DNA from: Cylindrobasidium torrendii FP15055 ss-10
Taxonomy: Eukaryota; Basidiomycota; Agaricomycetes; Agaricales; Physalacriaceae
NCBI GenBank assembly: GCA_000934385.1
Contig: KN880434.1
Span: forward strand, 248,001 to 312,000
DNA: 64,000 bases
Reading direction: 5' to 3'
Below the pieces are notes generated by a model that was given only the letters and a program-made list of their open reading frames with translations, searched no databases and had not been told where the DNA came from. Below, piece by piece: positions 46,417 to 57,668 of the stretch (the first letter of the stretch is position 1; each line of letters starts with the position of its first letter). The translations under genes were made by a program, and so were the position numbers.

Positions 46417-47309
46417 ATGGTAATGGCAGCTCACTGTTATTGCCCTCATCTAACATCCAACTCAAGAGTTCACGCGTCGAGATACTGAACGAGGGTGGAT
46501 ACCGCTCAGATGGAAGAAAACAATACGAGTTGCGGGATATGGCCGTCGATCTATCCCAGCAAGGCGCTGCAGACGGCTCAGCCACTCTCAGCCATGGCCT
46601 CACGCAGGTCCAAGCCTCTGTGTTTGGACCGCGGGAAGCCAAATTGCGCTCCCAGACTTTTTACGACCGCGCAACGATAAACGTCGAGCTCAGCATCGCA
46701 TCTTTCAGCACTGGCGAGCGGAGAAAACGGTCACGAAATGACAAGTGAGGACCCTCTCCTGTCGTGTCGCTCTCACCAACTTCTACTATCAGACGCACTT
46801 TGGAACTCGCCGCTGCTATCAAATCCACCTTTGAGCCTGTCGTCCAGACAAATCTCTATCCCCGCACTCAAATAGACATCTATATCCAAGTCATCCAACA
46901 AGATGGCGGTCTTCTCCAGGCGTGTATAAATGCAACAACATTAGCACTCGCATGCGCTGGAATCCCTCTTCTCGACTTTGTTTGCGCCGTCACAGGCGGC
47001 GTACATTCGACCTCATCTATGCTGGATTTGACTACACTGGAAGAAAACGATCTTCCCTATGTGACTGTCGCCACCATGCCCAGCTCAGGGAAGGTCACAC
47101 TCGCAACGATGGAGACGCGTCTGCATGTAGACCGTTTCGAAGAAATATTCAGGCTCGCCTGCGATGCTGGCCAGGTAATACACAAAGAGATGCGAGCGGC
47201 GCTTCGAACACGGACGGCCGTCCTCTTGGCTGCGGTGCAGTCCACCACTGTACCCTCCGGAGATGCTGGCGGCGACAAGGACGACGAACCCATGTACGAA
47301 TATCGATAG
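46417..47309 (+). CDS. RRP41: Exosome complex core subunit Rrp41/Ski6
   Basis: RNase PH-fold ring subunit of the RNA exosome. The reading frame starts SSRVEILNEGGYRSDGRKQY, exactly like the family's second residue onward, but no suitable ATG lies in frame before it. An ATG at 46417-46419 immediately followed by GTAATG, with an acceptor at 46466, gives an initiator-only exon (intron 46420-46466, 47 nt) and MSSRVEIL. Next come ELRDMAVDLSQQGAADGSAT, HGLTQVQASVFGPREAKLRS, then after a second intron RTLELAAAIKSTFEPVVQTN, IDIYIQVIQQDGGLLQACIN and LACDAGQVIHKEMRAALRTR. As in other eukaryotes it is expected to be catalytically inactive. Convergent with the RING protein, 48 bp between stops. Confidence 0.95.
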
Positions 47310-47357
47310 ACGAAAAAAAAATTGCATGTCGTTGCTACAACCCCTCAAATATATCCT

Positions 47358-48300
47358 CTAAGAGTACATACCCGCGTACTCATTTCTATCGTCGTCTCTC
47401 GGGCGCGCCCTGCTCCCATGCGACGCCCCGAACTGCATAAATGCGCTCAATTCTGAAAGGTCTACTGGGCTAAGGAGGTGCATATCAGCCGGCCGTGGCT
47501 GCACTGGGGTTTCCGCTACCGCCTCTGTTCCACCAGTCTGGAATACATCGGAGAAGACACCAGGGAATTGTTCGTTAAGATGTGAGATGGCCTCGCGTAG
47601 TTCCTGAGGGAGGTTCTGGACATTTACTGGCGGAACTTCACGGGTAGGAAAGGGAGTAGGCGCGGTCGAGCCACTGGTAGAGCTTCGTTCAAGTAGAGCA
47701 CGTCGACAGGTCGGGCACGAGTCGTGCTGCAATACAATCATAAGTCAAACCGCTCTGGGCTTGCGGTATTTCCGAGGTTACTCACTGATTCGCGAATCCA
47801 ACGAGAAATACTAGGGCCATTCGTGAGCTTTGTGTTCAATATATGAAAGACTGGCTGAGAGAGCCGTCAAACATACTCTCTTCTGCAAAATAGATGGCCA
47901 CACTGCCAGTCTTTGCTCAGGCGCGCCACACCGAGCTCTTCTAGAGGGTGAGCGGGTGAGTCCATAGCTACGGCAACCTCTTCTTCGGACAGCAGAGCGA
48001 GGAAGGGTGTCAAGCATATTGCACAGATAGAATCTAGCCATAGCACTCAGTGCTCCGTTCAAACGCTGAACCAGACACACACCTTGTTGACCAAGTTCCG
48101 TGAGCTGCCCCTCTGTAACTCGATGTAGACCATTCGTCAATTCCTCGATTTGACTGGCAACTTGAGCACTCGGTTGGCTGGTGGCAATAAGCTTACTCAA
48201 GTGAGAGGCGGCTGCTTCCACCTGCGAGTGATTCCAAACGCTGAAGAATGGCCTCTCTTATGTCGTCCCGGAAATCGTCAAACACGGCATTGGCATCCAT
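47358..48300 (-). CDS. RING-finger protein, putative E3 ubiquitin ligase
   Basis: Small RING protein. After splicing the C3HC4-like finger reads DSICAICLTPFLALLSEEEV, DWQCGHLFCRRDISRWIRES and HDSCPTCRRALLE, with about 60 residues between the first and second Cys pairs, longer than usual. A helical stretch VEAAASHLSKLIATSQPSAQ precedes it, and a Pro/Glu-rich tail ends DRNEYAGMYS. The start MDANAVFDDFRDDIREAILQ is in a different frame from the helix; two solutions exist: a 64-nt intron right after MDANA, or a one-base frameshift near 48212-48222. Substrates unknown. Confidence 0.75.
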
Positions 48301-48534
48301 TGGTAATGGTGGTCAACCAACAAGAGGCGACGCGTTTCACCACGTGCTAGGAACTTGCGAAGGCCATTGTGATGTTTGATTCAGTTGATTAAATTATGGG
48401 TAAGAGTACAGGGTCACAGATAGCGGGGAGGCAGGACGACAGCGAGAAAATAGATAATCGTGTATGGGACAAGTTGCCATTGATGTGGTGGGTACAGCGT
48501 CCGACCGCTGATCTGCGCGCGCTGACTTAGAGAT

Positions 48535-49040
48535 CTAGAATGGGTTCTCGTCATCGTCGACCACCGTCTTGTTCTCTTTCTCGCCAGCCGGTTCGTCTTC
48601 AGTGTTCATTTCTTCATCACTCGATGCGGTCTCTTCCTTCGTCGCGAAGAGCTGGACCGGCTTTGGTCCCCTGCAACAGATGAGCCAGTATGTCAAAGAT
48701 GTGGAATAGTGTGCGCACTTCTGGAAGTGTTTCTTCTTCGTTTCAGATAGCTTTTGACTGCACGGTGTCATCATCTTATCTGTTGGCGAGACAAAGCTGG
48801 GTTTGCTGGCGTGAATTTTGAGCATGAGGCAAACGAACGTGATGACTAGCAAACGCACGCGCTTTTCGACATCTTTTTGGCCAAAAGGGCTTTCGCGCCC
48901 ATCCCCGGAGCCTGATTCCCGAGACTGCCGAGAGGTGCCTGCGGGTGGACGACTTTGGCTGCTTGTGATGGGTTGTGAAGAGGCTGGATGGGTGCACTAG
49001 TCGAGTGCTCGGTGGAAGCAGTAGCAGAGGTAGACGACAT
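48535..49040 (-). CDS. Spo12-family mitotic-exit protein
   Basis: Small acidic nuclear protein. Three exons give about 135 residues: MSSTSATASTEHSTSAPIQP ..., then the Spo12 signature KPSFVSPTDKMMTPCSQKLS and KKKHFQKGPKPVQLFATKEE, with an acidic tail ending DDDENPF. The SPTDxMMTPC block matches the CDK-site core of yeast Spo12/Bns1, which helps release Cdc14 in the FEAR pathway. Two introns (48 and about 50 nt). Only the core motif is conserved, as is normal for the family. Divergent from RHEB. Confidence 0.85.
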
Positions 49041-49701
49041 TATAGAAAGCTAAATTGAAAGGCAGTCGAAAGAAGAAGCTGGACTGGTTGGGTTGGTTCG
49101 TGGTGGTGTGTAACCAAGGCCTACTTTGCGCGTGTTGGGACCCGAGTACAGTTCCAAATGGGAAAACAGCCACGTGATCGATCACCACATGGTGTGGCGC
49201 ACGCGTCTACCAAGAGTTGTACATGCACGCAGATGATGAACCTGGGAACTCCGCGCGTCAGAGTAGCAGCGATCCAAAATTGATTATGAACTACTAGGTG
49301 CTGCGAAGTGAGCAAAAGTGCCGCTGGGGGCTGCAGGCGTTCGTTGAAATTAAATCCACAATCTCGATCACAGGAGATGGCCATTCCAATGAGCAAGGCC
49401 AGACCGTTGCGAAAAAGAAAAAAAATGCAAGCGGGGCAGCCTGGGAGTTGCATATCGATTCCATTATTCGCGTATAGCTCTACATACATGACCCCGCAAT
49501 TGACTTGCATATGGGGATCAGGAAAGCAAATGAAGTCAGCAGGCGCCAGCGACAACTGGCCAAATTCGGATTTGCCTCCCGACCTTCACGTCCGTTCCTT
49601 TGTGGGTACCCAAACCTGGCGTCTGCTTATGATGACATACCCCTCAAGCTTGCTTTGATTTGGCTTATTCCTGCTGTTTTTTCTTCCGCCCTGTTGTCCA
49701 A
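49041..49701. other. Divergent intergenic region between the Spo12-family gene and RHEB
   Basis: 661 bp. T/A-rich stretches and short open frames without family resemblance. Presumed promoters for both genes; no clear element picked out. Confidence 0.35.
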
Positions 49702-50423
49702 ATGCCCGCTGAGCTTCGAAAGCGCAAGGTCGCCGTTCTGGGTGCCCGGTCCGTTGGCAAGAGCTCTCTCATCATGCAATGGGCCGAAGGATGTTTTCTG
49801 GATTCCTACTATCCCACCATTGAAAACTCCGTATCCAAATCGCTCAACCTCAAAGGCGTTCAGTACGACTGCGAGGTCATAGACACTGCTGGACAGGTTC
49901 GTCCTTGTGAATCACGTCTTTGGCCTTTCCCCGTGGTCTGACCGCAAACAGGACGAGTATTCAATATTCAACTCTCGGCACGCAGTTGGGATCCATGGCT
50001 ATGTGCTTGTCTACTCGGTTGCGTCGAGGACGTCCTTCGACATGATCCAAGTACTCTACGACAAGATCGTCGACTTTTGCGGCGTTTCTCAAATACCCTG
50101 CGTCATTGTAGGCTCCAAAGTAGACCTTCCAGCGCGGTACGTGGTGCCGGCCCGTTCGCACAGAGGCAGATGATTGACATTGTGTCTGCAGGCAGGTCCC
50201 AACGGAGGAGGGGCAGCAGTTGGCAAAGGAAAACAGTGCGGCATGGATAGAGACAAGTGCAAAACAGAATGTAAACGTTGGTGCGTGTTTTGCCGGATTT
50301 TCTAATGCAAATCGCTCAGCCACATCAACAGGTAAGGTATTCGAGCTGTGTCTCGCCCAAGTCGACAAGCAGACCTCAGGAAAGCAAACCGAGGCACCGG
50401 CAAAGGGTTGTACACTCATGTAA
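49702..50423 (+). CDS. RHB1: Rheb-type small GTPase
   Basis: Farnesylated GTPase that activates TOR signalling and affects basic amino-acid uptake. MPAELRKRKVAVLGARSVGK gives G1 (GARSVGKS, with the Rheb-type Arg), SYYPTIENSVSKSLNL the effector loop, EVIDTAGQ|DEYSIFNSRHAV G3 across an intron, CVIVGSKVDLPAR the G4 region and WIETSAKQNVNV|GKVFELCL G5. The C terminus GCTLM ends in a CaaX box. G4 reads SKVD where most Ras-family members have NKxD; the Ser for Asn change deserves note. About 185 residues, four introns, otherwise intact. Confidence 0.95.
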
Positions 50424-51191
50424 TATAGACTCGAAGAAAAGTATCATCTTAGACGTTGAACGTGTAACTGTAGTATGGGCATTCTTTCCACACATAATGG
50501 TCACGACATCTCATCGCAAGGGAACGTCCCGTCCAGCGACCCATCGCTCATGCCCCGCACCCCGCACTTGCAGTTGATGTTAACGTTCAATGCTCGAGTG
50601 TTCGAAACTGCACCTCATCTGTCAAGAAGCAAACTTACCTTCCCGAATCCCAATGGCGTCCGTAAGTTGGATCGCATAGTCATTAGGCTCCCGGTCAAAA
50701 AAATCCCACGATTGGACACACAAAAACGTGGGCCTACGATGCGGGGTAGATTTGATTAGATAGTCATAGAGCATTGGCCTCTTGTACGCTATCCTCGTTG
50801 TTTCCATGGGTTTTCTCTAATAATTCTCTGCAGTGGTTCATGTATCATGACCGACATAACATAACTTCAGACTTCGGCCAGTGATTCGCGCCAACAGGAA
50901 TACACTGTGTATCACCAGTGTAAGATCCCAGAGTCAAATGATTTCCTGATAAGAGCGCTCCATGATGCGGCGCCGTGGAAGATTCATACAGGTACAGAAG
51001 AAAACCACTCGAGGACAAAGACAGAGTGCAGCAAATGGAAGCATATAGTATTACAGGTATCCGGAATGTGGTTATGTGGTTGGTCGTGAAGAAAAGTGAG
51101 TTAAAGTGGGAAAATACAGACCGTGTGACTTTATAGATGCATACATATATCATGGCTCAAGCAAATTCGTGGACGATAGCGTGAGGATTAA
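50424..51191. other. Convergent intergenic region
   Basis: 768 bp between RHEB and the Gly-rich gene, both ending here. No supported gene or repeat. Confidence 0.35.
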
Positions 51192-53526
51192 TCAGTACAT
51201 GCCCCCGCCACCAATACCGCCGGCGCCCATGTTCATGCCGCTAAGGCTTCCCGGCATCGCGCCCATGTTTCCTTGCTGCATGCCCCCCAGGCCTCCGCCC
51301 ATACTTCCAGCCATACCTCCTCCAACGACGCCTCCGCCCATCATGCCACCGCCAGTGCTTCCAGCATAGCCGGCACTTGGAGTGCCAGGCATGCCGTGGA
51401 CTTGTCCGCCCATGCCTCCAGCATAGCCAGCAAGACCGCCACCAGGAGGCGGGGCCGGCGTCAAGACGAGTGTGTAGCTTTTAGCCCTGGCCTTGGCCTT
51501 CTTACGCATCTTCTTCTCCTTGCGCTTCTGCTTGCGTTCCAGCTTAGCTGCCTGGCGCCTGCGCCGAGCATCCGCAAGCTCAGCCATCTGCGTGGGGTTG
51601 TATCCTGGTCGGTTGTAAAGGTAGCCGTTGCTGGCGGTTTCGTAGCGTTCACCAGTGGGTTCATCATCCGAGTCTTCCTCGGATTCAGAAGACGACGTGA
51701 CTGCATCACTATCCTCGTCGCTGGCGTAGAGGGCGTAAGGAAGGTCAATTTCGCCAGCACGAGCACCGGTGCGGCGCTCGCGACCCTTGTAGAGAACAGC
51801 TTCGACGCCGCGAGCCATGAAGAAAGACGTGTTCCACAGCTCAACGAGATCTCCGGAGAGGGTCGAACGCTTCGGTTTGTGGCCATTCTGGAGAACAGGG
51901 ACGGGGAGCCTGCCAGCCCAGGCGAGTGCAAGGTCCTGAACGAAACGCGACCAATCTTCAATGTGGACATCATGAGCTGTCAGAACAGCAGGCATGCGAG
52001 GAATGTGGTCAAGGAATTTGTCCATGACCTGAATTTTCAGAGTCTCGAACGGGATGAAAGGGTTAGGGACCATAACCGAACGGCTGAATCCTTCAGGTGC
52101 CGCGAGCTGTCCTTCATTTCCAGCTTGAGGGAAGGCAAGGTCTGATGGCATACCGGGCGAGGCACCACCATAAGAATGGTGAGAACCAACCACGCCTGGA
52201 ATTGGAGTCGTAGCACGGGAACGAGCAGCGTCCATGCCGCTGCCGGCATATCCGCCGCCTGCGCCGTAAGGAATTTCTCCGGGGCGCATGTTTGGCGACG
52301 CGCCACCATAGCCCATGGGAGGGGCCGAGCGCGCAGGGCCCTGGTATGGGCTGCCGGGTGGGGGAGGGACAACACCGCCACTGGCAGAATACGGACCACC
52401 AGCAATGCCTCCTCCTGGCGGGGGCGCACCACCATAGGTGCTCAGCCTGCGCGCACGAGTCCCAGGTTCGATATCAAGCCCGGAGAACTGGTCCGCAAGT
52501 CCGTGGCCTGTGCTCATCTTGCGCTCGCGAGTGTATGGGCCAGTAGATCCAGCAGTCCCGTAGGGACCAGCAGCGCCTGGTCCGTATACACCACCACCAC
52601 TTGGCACAGCAGCATAAGGGGATCCAGGCACAACGCCTGGTCCACCTTCCATGGGATAGCCGGCACCACCAGCGTAGGGTGAGGTTGGGAACGTCGCGGC
52701 GCCAGCGTTGAAGCTCTTGCGGCGTTCTCGGGCGTGCGCGTCGGCCTCGCGAGCATAGCGAAGTTCCTCCTCCTCCCGTCTCTTCTCGCGGAGCATCTTG
52801 GCGGATTCCTTCTCCTCACGCCTGCGGCGTTTCTCCTCGGTCTTCTGCCTGTAAATTCATCAGCACCTAGTCACAGCAACGCTACAGGAATCATATACCA
52901 GTCCTTGAGTACACGAGGGTCCGCCGTAGGGAGTGTCCCGCGCTGCCAGGCCTGACTGAATTCCTGGAACAAACGTAAGCTGACCGGTTGGAGCTGAAAG
53001 AGCCCTAAGCTTACCTCTGGTGCGGGTTGTCCGCCTATGGGGAATACGTGCGTTGCCTCTGCTGGCACCCATTGAATTCCAGAGACGACGCCATTTGGGG
53101 TCTGGTAGCTGCGCAGGATGGAGCAGATTAGAAGGAGAGATACATGGCCTCATGGGAGTGGTACCTTGCGGGAACAGCCCTATCGATGGGAGGATCTGTG
53201 AGAATTTGTGCGTAGAATCTAAGGGAGACTTGACACACTTGAATGGGTTGTACACTATCCGGCCGTCTGGTGTATTTGATGTGGTATAGATGACAGAGCC
53301 TACTGATATCAGTAACTATTCACGAACGGCGGCGAGCACCCATACCGGGCTGTGGGACAGCCTCATTGCCCGGAAGGTGCTGGAGACCGCCACCTGCTTG
53401 CGGTTGTTGGAAGCCGGGTGATGCACTGGGCAATGGCTGCTGGTATGGGCTTGACGGTCCAAGATACGGAGAAGGAGGACCACGAAAGGGTGACGGCGCA
53501 CGATACGGGGAAGCGGAACGATACAT
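51192..53526 (-). CDS. Conserved basidiomycete protein with Gly/Met-rich tail, function unknown
   Basis: N terminus MYRSASPYRAPSPFRGPPSP is Pro/Ser/Tyr-rich. Later exons give a segment with QWVPAEATHVFPIGGQPAPE, a highly charged coiled coil (QKTEEKRRRREEKESAKMLR...) and a large Gly/Pro/Tyr-rich region. A globular domain follows, with NPFIPFETLKIQVMDKFLDH, AHDVHIEDWSRFVQDLALAW and ELWNTSFFMARGVEAVLYKG. The end is a Lys-rich helix (KLERKQKRKEKKMRKKAKAR) and a Gly/Met-rich tail. The overlapping plus-strand open frame (51273-52145) is a compositional shadow. Low complexity suggests phase separation or scaffolding, which is inference. About 700 residues; early exon boundaries are approximate. Confidence 0.7.
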
Positions 53527-53860
53527 CTACGAGCGCTGCGAAGGCGTGTGCTTGTTGGTAAGAAGGCAAGTTATGAACGTGTTGTGATCGAGCCCATCGA
53601 TGGTTAGATACGCGCCGAATTGCACTTATGGTGATTGTTTACCTAAAGCTGGAGTAAGTATGGCAGATGCATAAAGCAGAATCTCTATGCTTTAGACGCG
53701 TCGATAACGGTGAGCTACCTGTCCATGCCGCGGCGAACGCGTTTACGACGCGGAAGAGCGCGTACTGGTCCCACCGCGGAGGTAAATTCGTTCCCATAAG
53801 TAGCAAGTCAAAACTTGTCTTCTTTCTTATCTTCTCCCCGTCAACGTCCTACACCCACAA
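53527..53860. other. Divergent intergenic region upstream of the SDR gene
   Basis: 334 bp. ACGCGT appears twice (around 53696-53701 and 53738-53743), CT-rich sequence lies just before the SDR start codon; nothing else recognised. Confidence 0.35.
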
Positions 53861-55125
53861 TGCCTGGCCGTCTCGAACACAAAGTAAGTATCGCAGACGC
53901 CAGCGCGAAATCATCGACTTAAAATTGGGGATGTAGGTCGCTGTCATTACAGGAGCCGCCTCGTACGTAAAACGACCTTATCTCACGCGTATCTGTCTGC
54001 TGATCTACCGTCGACAGTGGCATCGGCCTTGAGAGCTCCATCCTGTTCGCTCTGGAGGGTGCCAGTGTCGTGATGACCGACATCAACGCCGCCGCGCTCG
54101 AGAAAGCTGAGGGGCTCGTCAAGCAGAAGGCCCCAAACGCCAAGGTCGTCTCGCTCAAGACCGACGTCTCCAAGGAGGACGAGATCAAGGCTGCTGTCGA
54201 CAAGGCTGTCGCAGAGTGGGGACGCTTGGACGTCATGGTGCGCCGTACTTTCTACCACCTCCAGGCAAAATGACTCACTCACCTCTGCTCAAGTTCAACA
54301 ATGCCGGAATTATGCACGGCGACGACGACAATGCTCTCAACACCCCCGAAAAGATCTGGGATCTTACTATGCAGATCAATGTCAAGGGCGTCTGGTGGGG
54401 TTGCAAATATGCCATTCTTGCGATGCGCAACAACCCCACGGATGAGAGCAAAGGCCTACACACCGGCGGGAGCATCATCAACACTGCCAGCTTCGTTGCT
54501 GTGATGGGTGCCGCGACTCCCCAGCTTGCATGTCAGTCAATTGATACCATGTTTACGACGTTATACTGACAAAAGTCCTGTAGATACCGCCTCCAAGGTA
54601 GCGAACAGCAGCATCTACTATTTCAATACTAATTTTTACCGTCTTCAGGGAGCTGTTCTTGCTATGTCGCGAGAGCTTGCGATGGTCCACGCCCGTGAGG
54701 GGATTCGTGTCAACTCCATTTGCCCGTACGTCCTATCCATTTGGCTCGGAATGAAGTACTCATTCGTATATCCAGTGGTCCTCTCAAAACACGTATGGCT
54801 TTCTGAATACAGAAGAACGTTGACTTACCGTAGCTTACAGCCCTGCTCATGGACTTCCTCAACACGGCGGAGAAACGTGACAGACGTCTTGTGCACCTCC
54901 CGATGGGACGCTTCGGTGAAGCTATTGAAATTGCCAAGGGCGCGCTATTCTGTACGTTGCTCGGACTCGATGCTTGCAATCGGAAACTCATATTTCTCAG
55001 TGGCGAGCGACGATAGTAGCTATATGACGGGCACTGACTTCCTGGTTGAAGGTGGATTGACCAAATCCTATGTTACGCCTCTTGGGGAGCCTGTCCTCCC
55101 TCCACCAACCTCGCTGATCAACTAG
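53861..55125 (+). CDS. Short-chain dehydrogenase/reductase, classical SDR
   Basis: NAD(P)-dependent oxidoreductase of about 300 residues. MPGRLEHK|VAVITGAAS|GIGLESSI supplies the TGxxxGIG cofactor motif, split by introns. Then LKTDVSKEDEIKAAVDKAVA, DVM|FNNAGIMHGDDDNALN with the NNAG motif, ASFVAVMG (catalytic Ser in INTAS), QLAYTASK (catalytic Tyr and Lys) and GAVLAMSRELAMVHAREGIR. After PGPLKTPLLMDF comes the C-terminal MTGTDFLVEGGLTKSYVTP. All catalytic residues are in place. A cofactor-selecting Asp after strand 2 (MTDIN) favours NAD. Six or more short introns. Substrate not determined. Confidence 0.93.
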
Positions 55126-55386
55126 ATGTAATTCAAAAGATGAACAAGTGTATGTAACAAGTAAATAGACTATAAAAACAAAATCTTCCCACGCATACCA
55201 TTGCCGATGGAGGTAAACCACGTACAGAAGTCAATCATGTAGTTGGAATTAATAATTATCATTCAAGCTTAAATTGAAAGAGTCCGAAGTGCGCGTCCAC
55301 GTGACGGTGTCTCCTTGATTCCTACCATCAAGTTCAACGCCAATCGGTCCCAAAATCTACCATAACGGTTTCCTTCGCCGACTCAG

Positions 55387-57127
55387 ATGGACAGTGATCT
55401 CAAGTGTAACCGGCTGACTTGCCGCAAGCCGCTATCAGACAAGGCAGTCGTGGTGAGCAGTCAAGAAATTTCGAGAATATATGCGCAATTTTGATTAAAC
55501 TTGGCTCCAAGACGACATGTGAGTTCCGCAATTTTCTTCTCAGCTTCGCTAATATGCAAGGCCCTCGAAGGCTCGCATATATTCTGCGGTACGCTGAATG
55601 CCACCTGGAGGAACGAACGATGGGTGATCGCAAAGCGTAGTGGAATGCGCGAATGAACTTTTCACGGAAGCCCGTTTATGCCCTGGTGCGTTACAAAACA
55701 TCTCATCGGCTGCACCTAACTCATGAATCCCCAGCGTGTGAAGCATTGCTCAACGAGCCGTACGCCTATTTATCATTACACTGACGAAATGTTTATCTTG
55801 TTCAGTGACGACGTCGTGGTAAGCTACACATGCTAAATTCGCCTTCACCGTGATTTCATGTCCCTAGGTTTGCTCTTTACATCCTTCCAACGACTACAAG
55901 ACAGTGCGTGACGCAAAACTCCGAACACTTTGACGTTCATTCCGCTAGTCCGTCTTGTCCGGGTTGACCCCAACAATAATCCTGGAGATATGTTCGCGTG
56001 CGATGTCGTTCTGGCAATATCAATCATATCAAGAGAGGTTGCGCTACTCACCAGCAGAAGCTCCATTTCAATACTCAACTCTACTAGCTCGTTCCAGCAG
56101 GCGGTGGTTCGAAAGCTCACAGATCAAAACAATCAGTCACAGAAGCAGTTAGACAGCGTTTTGCGCGAAGGTACTGCATATCTAATCGCACCCCTCCCCG
56201 CCTGAACTGGTCTGCAGCAAATAACGAAATCGCCCTGCTCAACAGCAAGGTTACAGGCAAGGATATCCTCACCGTCAAAGCTTTATCCACAGGTCTAACT
56301 TGCATCAGAACTGCAAAAAGATCTCGAGATGGAACGCCGCAAAGTACGCGACCTGCAAGAAGGTTCGAGAGATCGGGATAGGGAGTATCAAAAACTTAAG
56401 GTCAAAATGTCCGTTTCGTTCTTAGCGATGCAAACTAAAAAGTCATACTCTCAGACGCAGCATGATAAAATGAAACGCAAAGCGCTACTCGGGGGTCTTC
56501 CTGGAACAGCCAACAGTGGCGGTGGCGATGAGCTGCACAGATCCTCTTCATTTGATGAATCCCGCCAACGTGCGGCATTCACCGGAGGTGGAAATATGCT
56601 GCAAGGGGGCGCAGGGGGCGGTCTACATCGTGGAGAGCCCATGGACCTTGGTGCAGTTGTCGGCGGCATGGAAGCAAGCGGTGTATGCCCAGCATCTACA
56701 TATTGGTCTGATTTAGGCTGACCGACCATAATAGATCCAGCGCACGCCTCTAGTCAACCGTGCTGGAAACAACCAGTGGCCGCCTCAGGGACAACGCCGC
56801 CCTCCCCAGCAAATGCAACAGCGCCATTCAGCGCCTCTGGGCTACCGCTCGGGGAATGCATCGGACTCCAGTCATGGGAGTGCGCGAGAGGTGGAGACAA
56901 TGCTTGGCGGTGTTGGTTCTGGTCGACAGCAGCACCCGCAGCGTCTGTCCTCTGGCGGCTCGGGAGGCGGCTGGGTGCCCCAGCCTGCTCGCATGCCGGC
57001 ACAGGGCCAAGGTCAGAGAGGTGAGCAAGCGCATCAGGTTTGGAGTGGTGTACTGATAACTCGAGTTGCAGTTTTCCCTTCGAATGGGGCCAAGCGGTCG
57101 GGGACCTTTCGGCCAACAGTGAGATAA
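55387..57127 (+). CDS. HEI10/CCNB1IP1-like RING E3 protein
   Basis: Meiotic crossover-type E3 family (HEI10, Zip3-like). Splicing gives DLKCNRLTCRKPLSDKAVVV, TTCSHIFCVECANELFTEAR and LCPACEALLNEP, a complete N-terminal C3HC4 RING. Next are VCSLHPSNDYKTSVLSGLTP, TIILEICSRAMSFWQYQSYQ, a coiled coil (about residues 110-200: QQAVVRKLTDQNNQSQKQLD ... LQKDLEMERRK), then a TQHDKMKRKALLG motif and a long Gln/Gly/Pro-rich tail ending SGTFRPTVR. At least ten introns; one (56257-56308) has a GC donor. In plants and animals HEI10 marks crossover sites. That the gene is intact suggests a functioning meiotic programme, an inference. Confidence 0.85.
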
Positions 57128-57668
57128 GTTTGCGAGTGGATCCAGGGTATAGGAAGGAATGTGTACTCTTATTGTACAAGTATAGTCAATCATTAATCAG
57201 CTCTGGGGAATCCAGGATGAGTGTAGGGCCATGGCCAATACCATCACCCATTGTAAACTGCACTCAATTGAATCCCAGGCTCGCGCAGGCCTCTGAGCTC
57301 TGGGTCTTGATCCTGAGCTCGAAATCTCCAAGATGCATCACGAATAACTCGTCAAACTCTCAAAAACACGCAAGTTGTGTACATTGATTCCCTGACCGCG
57401 TCCTACTACTGTACAAGTATGTACTGGGGTTCGTATAATATCAACAAGTCCTAGACCAGAAATTGTGTGGTGCATAGAGGATTCTGGAAAGCGTATCCGA
57501 CCGTGAATAAATATATGTAATTCAGATATGGGCAATGTCATAGAAAGGGAGGGAGTAGCAATACCTTTACAAAGGTCATGGTGACTGCGTCCCGTGAGTT
57601 CTCGTTAGAAAGTCCTTCTCGTCCTGCTCATGAGGAAACATTGGCAACAAAGCAACGGGACCTGGCAT
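57128..57668. other. Convergent intergenic region
   Basis: 541 bp between convergent genes; no open frame, RNA or repeat that I can support. Confidence 0.35.

Noticed and set aside
51273..52145. 290-codon plus-strand open frame
   Set aside because: It is antisense to a Gly/Pro-rich coding exon and its Ser/Ala/His composition is the mirror of that bias.
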